Positions 1 through 5,857 of a stretch of DNA of 9,715 nt are shown piece after piece (position 1 is the first letter of the stretch; every line of letters starts with the position of its first letter). Origin of the DNA: JAKBCQ01 sp021807585 (lineage in GTDB: Bacteria; Planctomycetota; Planctomycetia; Isosphaerales; Isosphaeraceae); assembly GCA_027325115.1 (NCBI GenBank), contig DAHWFG010000384.1, forward strand, positions 1-9,715. The letters are read 5' to 3'. The notes under the pieces were generated by a model that searched no databases, had not been told where the DNA came from, and worked only from the letters and a program-made list of their open reading frames with translations. The translations under genes and the position numbers were made by a program.

Positions 1-337
1 CTCCCCCGCCGCCCCCCTGGGATTGACCCGACGACGAACCCGACGTGCCCGACGACGAACCCGACGTGCCCGATGACGAACCCGACGTGCCCGATGACGA
101 ACCCGAATCCGTCGTCGATCCCCCGGAACCGGTCGTTCCGCTCGACGATCCGCTCGTCGCCGCGAGATTCATCTCGCTATTCACCGAGCCGATCGCAGCG
201 CTCGCGCTCCTCCCCTGAGCTCGCACGACGGCGATGCAAATTCCAGTTATCAACATCAACAAAACCGCGTATTCGACCGCGGTAGGACCGTCCTCCGTCG
301 CGAAAAAGATCTGCAGACGTTCGTGAAACACACGCAT
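1..337 (-). CDS. Flp/type IVb prepilin with Ser/Gly/Thr-rich repeat tail (partial, runs off left edge)
   Basis: The frame is open from an ATG at 337 to the window edge, giving 112 visible residues and no stop. An AAGGGGTG ribosome binding site lies just upstream. Residues 1-16 form a short hydrophilic leader; G17 is followed by P-T-A-V-E22-Y23, the class III prepilin cleavage motif with Glu at +5 and Tyr at +6. A hydrophobic segment (about 24-38) follows, interrupted early by Arg39. Flp pilins are normally about 55-65 residues and assemble into tight-adherence (Tad) pili after cleavage by a TadV-type peptidase. This one continues from about residue 60 into a low-complexity Ser/Gly/Thr tail built on the 7-residue unit S-G-S-S-S-G-T, ending in Gly at the edge. 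It lies downstream of, and is paralogous to, the pilin at 571-750, both beginning M-R-x-F. It may be a minor pilin or a pilin-like surface protein. The family is clear; the tail's role and end are unknown. Confidence 0.85.
   Translation of the reverse strand, partial: MRVFHERLQIFFATEDGPTAVEYAVLLMLITGICIAVVRAQGRSASAAIGSVNSEMNLAATSGSSSGTTGSGGSTTDSGSSSGTSGSSSGTSGSSSGTSGSSSGQSQGGGGG
26..106. repeat. 21-bp tandem repeat inside the pilin tail
   Basis: Three full copies (44-64, 65-85, 86-106) of a 21-bp unit are followed towards the edge by a fourth partial copy (about 26-43). On the minus strand each unit reads in frame as S-G-S-S-S-G-T. Copies differ only at one synonymous third base (TCA or TCG), which suggests recent expansion. 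A change of one unit adds or removes seven residues without shifting the frame. Confidence 0.9.
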
Positions 338-376
338 TAAAACACCCCTTGATCGCGAACCGATCGCATCGAAAAA

Positions 377-404
377 ATTATCAATGTATATATATTTTTC
401 ACAA
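377..404 (-). promoter_or_regulatory. Putative sigma70-like promoter for the tailed pilin
   Basis: On the minus strand TTGTGA (404-399) and GATAAT (382-377) are separated by 16 nt, matching the bacterial -35 and -10 consensus at 4/6 and 5/6 positions. The -10 ends about 40 nt before the ATG at 337. The hexamers sit in a strikingly AT-rich island (about 364-415) in otherwise GC-rich DNA. This suggests the tailed pilin can be transcribed separately from the pilin upstream. Planctomycete promoters are poorly defined, so this is a pattern match only. Confidence 0.4.
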
Positions 405-570
405 AAACATGTTTAATCGAAGACGGAAAAATCCGGGAAGATCTCGACCTCTTGCGAAGCGTCGAGACCCGTCCCGGATTGAAATCCGTCCGAAGGGGAG
501 ACCGATCGCCGACGTTCGCTCGACCCGATCGGTCGATCCGCGTCTTGATCGGCGCCCCCTTCCGCGCTCG

Positions 571-750
571 TCACGAGCCGCCGAGGCTGCTGTTCACCGA
601 GCTGAACGTGCTGCAGATGCTCTTTCCCAAGCTCGTGACGACCGCGATGCAAACGACCAAAATCAACGCGAGCATGACGGCGTATTCCACCGCGGTGGGA
701 CCGTCTTCACTGGTCAAGAACCGACGAACCTGATCTGTAAATTGACGCAT
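571..750 (-). CDS. Flp family type IVb pilin
   Basis: This 59-residue prepilin has the usual Flp length. The leader (residues 1-17) ends in E-D-G; cleavage is expected after G17, leaving P-T-A-V-E22-Y23 at the mature N terminus with the conserved Glu at +5. A continuous hydrophobic helix (about 24-40) is followed by a short Ser/Gly-rich end. An upstream ATG at 759 is in frame, but the AGGAG ribosome binding site directly abuts it. The ATG at 750 sits 9 nt from AGGAG and gives the same M-R-x-F start as the neighbouring pilin, so I choose 750. Flp pilins are the main subunits of Tad pili, used for surface attachment. No Tad assembly gene (CpaF/TadA ATPase, secretin, TadBC) is in view. The second pilin lies 233 bp downstream on the same strand, and the divergent five-gene operon starts about 350 bp the other way. 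Confidence 0.92.
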   Translation of the reverse strand: MRQFTDQVRRFLTSEDGPTAVEYAVMLALILVVCIAVVTSLGKSICSTFSSVNSSLGGS

Positions 751-1099
751 GATAATCATCTCCTGAAAGTATCCGAAAGGTTTCTATCTTGTAATTACCC
801 GTCCGCGAGGCTCGGCTCGAGCCACCGTGACTTGGCGTCGAGCGTCCGTCCCATCCAAGTCCGTCCGGCCGCGAAGGTCATGTTCGTCGTCCCTCTCGAC
901 TCCGACGGGAACAACGGAACCCTAGTTCGCGCATCTCGCCGATGTCAAAACCGACCCGATCGATGTTGGATAAAATCGACGCCGGGACTACACAACATTG
1001 TATGTTAATTTTATTATATCACAAATCACGTCGTCCGCCCGCTCGAAATCGTGTCCTAGATTTCTTGCGAACGACTTCCTCCATGATGCGAACCGATTG
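751..1099. other. Gene-free divergent control region
   Basis: This stretch separates the minus-strand pilins from the plus-strand operon and should hold both control regions. No convincing reading frame is present; the long plus-strand frame across it runs over the pilin gene and has no family signature. It contains a perfect 10-bp palindrome (GGCTCGAGCC, 814-823), 64 nt upstream of the pilin start, which could be an operator, and an AT-rich patch at about 997-1027. I found no clear -35/-10 pair for the pilin at 571-750. Confidence 0.6.
989..1017 (+). promoter_or_regulatory. Putative promoter of the five-gene operon
   Basis: TACACA (989-994) and TATTAT (1012-1017) are spaced 17 nt apart and match the -35 and -10 consensus at 4/6 and 5/6 positions. 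They lie in the only AT-rich patch upstream of the operon. A start from here would give a leader of roughly 75 nt before the ATG at 1100. It also argues against the TTG at 998 as the first gene's start, since that codon would lie inside the promoter. Confidence 0.35.
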
Positions 1100-2038
1100 A
1101 TGTTCGAACCGATCAACCGAAACAACTGGATTGAACAAGCCCGCGCGCGTTTGCGGTCGACCGATCGCTCCCCCGCGGGATGGGGATATCATCGCGGCGC
1201 CAAGATCGCGGTCGAACCGACCGTCCTCGCCGCACTGGGGTTGCTCGCGACCGCGAACGACGAACTCGACCGCCTGATCGCGGTCGAATCCGCCGACCGA
1301 ATCGCTTCAATGCAACGCGACGACGGGTCGATTGGAGTCGACGACGATCCGACATCGCCCGAGTGGGCGGGTCCGTTCGCGGTCCTCCTCTGGACCGCGA
1401 CCCAATCACATTCGCACGAAGCCGAGAACGCCCTGAAACGCCTACTCGATCGCCGCGGCGAGCCGTTTGATCAGGGAAACGACCGCACGGTCGGCCACAA
1501 CTCCAAGCTCGTCGGCTGGCCCTGGATCGAACGTACACACTCGTGGGTCGAGCCCACGGCTCACGCGCTCCTCGCGCTTGCGGCGCGGAAGCGACTCGAT
1601 CATAAATATACACGCGAAGGGGTACGATTACTTATTGATCGCGCCTTGCCCTCCGGGGGGTGGAATTACGGCAACACCACGGTCTACGGACGCCCCCTTC
1701 GACCCCAGCCCGAACCTTCGGGGCTGGCGCTCGCCGCCCTAGCCGCGTGTCGAGCGTCGTCAAACGCCGCGATCGGCGCCGGAATCGCCTATCTCAATCA
1801 ATCACTCGCCGATATCCGCACACCTCGATCGCTCGGTTGGGGGTTGATCGGACTCACCGCGTGCGGAGCACGCCCCGAAGGCGCCGACGAAATGCTCGCC
1901 GAGGCGTATGATCGCATCGCCGATCAACCGACGACGGCCGTCGACCTCGGACTCCTCCTCCTCGCCGCGGGTACGCCGATCGTGCGACTCGTCGGCGGCG
2001 ATCCACAACCGGAGATACGCCAAAATGTTCAAAATTAA
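1100..2038 (+). CDS. Prenyltransferase/squalene-cyclase repeat protein, short single-barrel form
   Basis: This 312-residue protein has internal repeats typical of the alpha/alpha-barrel fold shared by squalene-hopene cyclases and protein prenyltransferases. There are three E-P-T/S-x-x-A-L/A-x-A-L helix segments (near 39-48, 151-160, 205-213), QW-like turns (Q-R-D-D-G-S near 72-77, G-G-W-N-Y at 186-190) and G-W-G-Y/L turns (27-30, 246-249). True squalene-hopene cyclases are about twice as long and carry a D-x-D-D acid motif; neither is present, although an acidic D-D-D run occurs at 81-83. No signal peptide or membrane helix is visible, so it is probably cytoplasmic or membrane-peripheral. The frame extends back to a TTG at 998, but homology-like sequence begins at the ATG at 1100, which has no clear ribosome binding site. 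It overlaps the DUF362 gene by 14 nt and opens the operon. Binding a polyprenyl or triterpenoid chain is an inference; the reaction is unknown. Confidence 0.8.
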   Translation: MFEPINRNNWIEQARARLRSTDRSPAGWGYHRGAKIAVEPTVLAALGLLATANDELDRLIAVESADRIASMQRDDGSIGVDDDPTSPEWAGPFAVLLWTATQSHSHEAENALKRLLDRRGEPFDQGNDRTVGHNSKLVGWPWIERTHSWVEPTAHALLALAARKRLDHKYTREGVRLLIDRALPSGGWNYGNTTVYGRPLRPQPEPSGLALAALAACRASSNAAIGAGIAYLNQSLADIRTPRSLGWGLIGLTACGARPEGADEMLAEAYDRIADQPTTAVDLGLLLLAAGTPIVRLVGGDPQPEIRQNVQN

Positions 2039-3092
2039 AAAACATAATTATGTATTTTTACCCAATTCACGATCGATCGACCGCCGCGGGTTTCTCACGG
2101 GCGCCGGGGCCGCCGTCGCGGCGGGGCTCGGCGCCAAGCTCGCCGACGATTTCGTCCCCCCCTGGAGATCGCGATCGGTTTTCGTCGCACGCGCCGCGTC
2201 GTATCAAATCGACCTCGCATCGATCGTGAAACGAGGGCTCGCCGAACTCGGTATCGGCCGAACTCGCGTCCGCGGCAAATCGATCCTCTTGAAACCGAAC
2301 CTCGTCGAGCCTTACCAGGGATCTCCTCATATCAACACACATCCTCTCTTCATCGCAGCGGTCGTCGAGGCGTTTCGCTCGCTCGACGCCCGCGACGTGT
2401 TTATCGCCGAGGGACCGGGGCACGTCCGCGACGCCCGCCTCGCCGTCGAACAAGCGGGACTCGCCGATATACTTAAGCAGTTAAAAGTGGAATTCATCGA
2501 TCTCAATCACGACGACGTCGATCGAATCGAGAACCCCTTACGCCTTTCTCGGCTCGCCGAGTTTTATCTGCCAAAAACATTGCGCCGCGCCGACTGGATC
2601 GTCTCGCTGCCGAAACTCAAAACGCACCATTGGGTCGGCGCCACCGTCGCGCTCAAGAACCTCTTCGGCGTCCTTCCCGGAATTCGCTACGGCTGGCCCA
2701 AAAACGTGTTGCATCAAGCCGGAATCGTTCCTTCCATCTTGGATCTGAACGCCGCGGTGCAGCCGAATTTGGCGATCGTCGACGGTATCGTCGGCATGGA
2801 AGGCGACGGGCCGATCATGGGTCCGCCCAAAAAATTGGGGGCGATCCTTATGGGCGAGAACCTCGTCGCCGTCGACGCGACCGCGACCCGGTTGATGCGA
2901 ATCGACCCCGCGACGATCGAATATCTCGCGATCGCCGATCGTCATCTTGGACCGATCGACGCGCGTCGCATCCGCCAACGAGGCGAGCCGATCGATTCAA
3001 TCGCGAGCCGCTTCGAACCCTTCCGAACCCCGTCGATCAAGCGAGCGGCCGATCACGCGCAAACCTCCTCGATCAAGGATAATCCGATATGA
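2025..3092 (+). CDS. DUF362 domain protein with Tat signal
   Basis: The start at 2025 has GGAG 10 nt upstream and overlaps the end of the preceding gene. The 355-residue product begins with a basic stretch and a twin-arginine motif D-R20-R21-G-F-L, followed by an Ala/Gly-rich hydrophobic segment (25-40). This predicts export of a folded protein by the Tat system; no clean A-x-A cleavage site is seen, so the segment may stay as an anchor. The DUF362 domain spans about 85-330: K-P-N-L-V (90-94), E-G-P-G-H (129-133), L-P-K-L-K-T-H-H (195-202), A-L-K-N-L-F-G (209-215) and D-G-I-V-G-M-E-G (253-260). Some DUF362 proteins are fused to 4Fe-4S ferredoxin modules, but this one has no cysteine at all, so it cannot hold such a cluster through Cys. 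It overlaps the next gene by ATGA, implying translational coupling. Its biochemical activity is unknown; it probably acts outside the inner membrane. Confidence 0.88.
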   Translation: MFKIKKHNYVFLPNSRSIDRRGFLTGAGAAVAAGLGAKLADDFVPPWRSRSVFVARAASYQIDLASIVKRGLAELGIGRTRVRGKSILLKPNLVEPYQGSPHINTHPLFIAAVVEAFRSLDARDVFIAEGPGHVRDARLAVEQAGLADILKQLKVEFIDLNHDDVDRIENPLRLSRLAEFYLPKTLRRADWIVSLPKLKTHHWVGATVALKNLFGVLPGIRYGWPKNVLHQAGIVPSILDLNAAVQPNLAIVDGIVGMEGDGPIMGPPKKLGAILMGENLVAVDATATRLMRIDPATIEYLAIADRHLGPIDARRIRQRGEPIDSIASRFEPFRTPSIKRAADHAQTSSIKDNPI

Positions 3093-4471
3093 TCGGAGGC
3101 CGGTTCCTCCCCGTCCCGAGGTTCGATCAAGCTCCGCCGCACGCGGATCGCGCCGGCGCATTCGCCGCCAAGACCCCGCCGATCGACGCGCGGCCGCACT
3201 CATATATCAAATTTCTTTTGATTATTACTCTCATTGCATTATTAATGTTCTTAAATATGATATATTTTTTTGTAATGATTCTTCAGACGCCCCGGAACGA
3301 TTTCGGCCGGACGTTCCTCTCGGCGCGGCTGCGGGTCGACGGAGCTTCGCTTTACGCGGTGAACGACGCGATTCGTTGGAACCGCGACGACGGAAGCGAG
3401 GTTTTGCTCAAGAATCTAAATCCGCCGCATTTTCATTTGTTATTGATTCCCTTCGCGCGGTTGAAAACCGAGATCGCGCTGGGGATCTGGATCGTCGCGG
3501 GCTTCGCGGGCTTCATCGCGGCGTTACGCGCGATCGGCCGCGAGCTTGCGATCGAGTTCGAAGCGGATGAGCGCGCCGCCGCGGTTCTCGCCGGGCTCAC
3601 GTTCGTCGGCACGTCCGCGGCGCTCGCGGCGGGTCATATGACGGGAATTCTCGTCGGTTTGTTCACGCTCGCGTGGCTCGAAGCGCGACGCGGTCGCTCG
3701 ACGCGCGCCGGCTTTTGGATCGGAGTCGTAGCGAGCGTCAAACCCTTCTTCCTCATCTTCTTGCCGTATTTTTGGTTGACCGGGAAATTGCGAGCTGCGG
3801 CGGCGTGCTCGCTCGTGATCGTCGGCTCGGTCGCGGTCGGCGTCGCCGCGTTCGGAGTCGATTCCTATCAGGAATGGATGATGAACCTGATCGACGCCGA
3901 CGGATGGACAAACGCGCTCGGCAACGCTTCGATCGACGGCTTATTAAGCAGGTCGTTCACAACCGATCCGCATCATTATAAAATGATATACTTGAATTTT
4001 TATTTTTATCAATCGCTTCGGATAACGCTCTTGATATTGATCGGTTTCGCGAGCCTCGCGATCGCGCGGAGCGATGCGACTCTTACCGACATCGATCGCG
4101 CGTTCGCCGCGCTCATGCTCGCGGCGCTTTTGATCTCGCCGCTCGGCTGGACGTATTATTTTTGGCTCCCCGTCGCGCCGATCGTCGCGGTCGCGATCGA
4201 TCGCGTGCGCAATCGCGGCGAGTTCTCCGATCGATTCCAGCGCGCAAGCGCGATCCTCTTTTTCATAGCGCTCCCCGGCCTGGGCGCGCCCACGCTGCCG
4301 CGACTTGAAGGATTCGCACCCCGATTTTTATGCTATCTTATTCATAATACGTATTTCTTTTCACTGTTTTTCATCTGGATCAGCGTGATCGTCGACTCCG
4401 CGGGGGCGATTCGTCGGCGACGCTCGTTCAACCGATCTCCCTCGGCGCCGATCGAGAAAGGGGCGGTATGA
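3089..4471 (+). CDS. GT87 (DUF2029-type) polyprenyl-phosphate-sugar-dependent membrane glycosyltransferase, copy 1
   Basis: This 460-residue polytopic protein has a 37-residue soluble N terminus, a first membrane helix at about 40-65 and many further hydrophobic segments to the C terminus. After helix 1 comes T-P-R-N-D71-F-G-R, followed by K-N-L-N-P-P-H-F-H (108-116), the usual GT87 arrangement. In mycobacterial PimE an Asp in the first extracytoplasmic loop is essential, so D71 is the likely catalytic base. Near the C terminus I-S-P-L-G-W-T-Y-Y-F-W-L-P (349-361) corresponds to the family's S-P-x-x-W-x-H motif, with Tyr where I expect His. GT87 enzymes take sugar from polyprenyl phosphate on the outer membrane face. 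The ATG overlaps the DUF362 stop (ATGA), and AAGGA lies 9 nt upstream. It is paralogous to the next gene, sharing many identity blocks. Helix 1 is encoded by unusually AT-rich codons. The sugar and acceptor cannot be told from sequence. Confidence 0.86.
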   Translation: MIGGRFLPVPRFDQAPPHADRAGAFAAKTPPIDARPHSYIKFLLIITLIALLMFLNMIYFFVMILQTPRNDFGRTFLSARLRVDGASLYAVNDAIRWNRDDGSEVLLKNLNPPHFHLLLIPFARLKTEIALGIWIVAGFAGFIAALRAIGRELAIEFEADERAAAVLAGLTFVGTSAALAAGHMTGILVGLFTLAWLEARRGRSTRAGFWIGVVASVKPFFLIFLPYFWLTGKLRAAAACSLVIVGSVAVGVAAFGVDSYQEWMMNLIDADGWTNALGNASIDGLLSRSFTTDPHHYKMIYLNFYFYQSLRITLLILIGFASLAIARSDATLTDIDRAFAALMLAALLISPLGWTYYFWLPVAPIVAVAIDRVRNRGEFSDRFQRASAILFFIALPGLGAPTLPRLEGFAPRFLCYLIHNTYFFSLFFIWISVIVDSAGAIRRRRSFNRSPSAPIEKGAV

Positions 4472-5856
4472 GCTTTATCGACACGATTTCAGAACACGGG
4501 CGTTCGACCTCTCGTGCTCAATACGCCGAGATGTCGCAGGCTACGACGCCAAGCCGATCGGCTCAATCGTCGATCGCCGCCGCGTGCATTCCGGCTTTAA
4601 TCCTCATTTCGTTATTATACGACGCTCTCTTATTGTCGACGATGATTTCATGGACCCCTTGCAACGATTTCGGCAGAGCTTTCGCGAGCGTCGAGTCGGT
4701 CGCTCGCGGCGACAAACTCTACGCGTACAACGCGTCGATCCCCTGGCGACTCGACGAAACTCATACAATTCTGCTTAAAAATTTAAATCCTCCGCATTTT
4801 CACTTACTATTGGAACCGCTCGTCGGGTTATCCGAGCGCGCGGCGCTCGAGGTTTGGATGATCGCGGGCCTGATCTGCCTTGTTTTATCGATCGCGCGGA
4901 TCGGTCGTGAAACGCGGATCGCTTTGACGTTGGTTGAAAAAGGCGCGGCCGCTCTCGCCTCGGTCGTCTTCGTCGGAACGTCCACGGCGCTCATTACGGG
5001 ACATATGAGCTTTTTATTACTCTTGATGTTCACGCTCGGATGGAGCGCGGCGCGGCGGGGAAAGTGGAGCGCATCGGGCGTTTGGCTCGGGATCGCCGCG
5101 AGCTTGAAACCGTTTTTGCTGATCTTCGGCGTTTATTACTTGATCGTTCGGCGACCGCGCGCCGTTCTTTCGTTCTCAATCGCGTTGATCGCGTGCCATT
5201 TCCTTGGAATCGCGTATTACGGATCGCTTGCGTATCGCGATTGGCTTGCCAATCTTTCAGACGCGGGCGATTGGTCGTATATGCCGATGAACGCCTCAAT
5301 CATGGGATTTCTCAAACGTGAATTTACGATCAATCCGATCTTTCCCGCACTCGTTTATCTAAGCCCGAGTGCGATTCGCGTCATCTGGATCGCGAGTTGC
5401 GCGGCGATCGGTTTGGCGTCGCTCAAAATCGCCTCGATCGGGTTGGAATCGGCCGACATCGACCGCGGTTTCGCGATCGTGATGATCGCTTCGCTTTTGA
5501 TCTCTCCGCTCGGCTGGACGTATTATTTTTGGCTTCCCGTCGGGCCGGCGTTCGCGCTCGCGTACGCCCGCGGCCGCGAACCGAGCACTGCGTCAAAGCC
5601 GCCTCGTGCCGCTTTCCTCGCTTCCAAAAACCTCGTCCTCGCCGCTCTCCCGGGCCTGGCCTTCCCCGTCTACGCGACGACGATCGCCGAATCGAGTTAT
5701 ACTTTTTCGCTAATAATTAATAACTTGTACTGTCTATCATTACTGTGTTTGTTCTTCTCTTGTTTGATCGACGGATTCGCTCGGGCGATCGGCCGTGATC
5801 CCGCCCCTGGAGACGATCGGCTTGAATCGCAACCTTTACTCATCGAGAGATTCTGA
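4468..5856 (+). CDS. GT87 (DUF2029-type) membrane glycosyltransferase, copy 2
   Basis: This 462-residue paralog directly follows copy 1, overlapping it by ATGA, with a GGGGCGG-type ribosome binding site upstream. A Ser/Thr-rich cytoplasmic N terminus (1-37) precedes helix 1 (about 38-60) and the loop T-P-C-N-D67-F-G-R, so D67 is the candidate catalytic Asp. Blocks shared with copy 1 include L-L-K-N-L-N-P-P-H-F-H-L-L-L, V-G-T-S-x-A-L-x-x-G-H-M, A-S-x-K-P-F-x-L-I-F, N-A-S-I-x-G, and I-S-P-L-G-W-T-Y-Y-F-W-L-P (345-357). The last block is almost identical to copy 1 even in DNA. Divergence is greatest in the middle and C-terminal loops, consistent with a duplicate that adds a second sugar or uses a different acceptor. 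That is inference; the two could also form a heterodimer. A downstream ATG at 4531 is possible but lacks a comparable ribosome binding site. Confidence 0.86.
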   Translation: MSFIDTISEHGRSTSRAQYAEMSQATTPSRSAQSSIAAACIPALILISLLYDALLLSTMISWTPCNDFGRAFASVESVARGDKLYAYNASIPWRLDETHTILLKNLNPPHFHLLLEPLVGLSERAALEVWMIAGLICLVLSIARIGRETRIALTLVEKGAAALASVVFVGTSTALITGHMSFLLLLMFTLGWSAARRGKWSASGVWLGIAASLKPFLLIFGVYYLIVRRPRAVLSFSIALIACHFLGIAYYGSLAYRDWLANLSDAGDWSYMPMNASIMGFLKREFTINPIFPALVYLSPSAIRVIWIASCAAIGLASLKIASIGLESADIDRGFAIVMIASLLISPLGWTYYFWLPVGPAFALAYARGREPSTASKPPRAAFLASKNLVLAALPGLAFPVYATTIAESSYTFSLIINNLYCLSLLCLFFSCLIDGFARAIGRDPAPGDDRLESQPLLIERF

Positions 5857-5857
5857 A

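Noticed and set aside
26..106. CRISPR-like array
   Set aside because: The 21-bp units are contiguous with no spacers and encode a periodic peptide in frame with the pilin.
413..652. 79-residue minus-strand frame between the pilins
   Set aside because: It overlaps the well-supported pilin at 571-750 in another frame and has no recognisable content or ribosome binding site.
349..1008. 219-residue plus-strand frame
   Set aside because: It runs antisense across the Flp pilin gene and its control region, is rich in Arg/Pro from GC-rich translation, and shows no family motif.
998..1099. N-terminal extension of the cyclase-repeat gene from a TTG start
   Set aside because: The extra 34 residues lack family character and cover the probable promoter; the ATG at 1100 is the better start.
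1908..2024. N-terminal extension of the DUF362 gene
   Set aside because: It would overlap the preceding gene by about 130 bp and bury the Tat signal; GGAG upstream of 2025 fixes the start.
2538..2978. 146-residue minus-strand frame
   Set aside because: It is the antisense shadow of the DUF362 gene.
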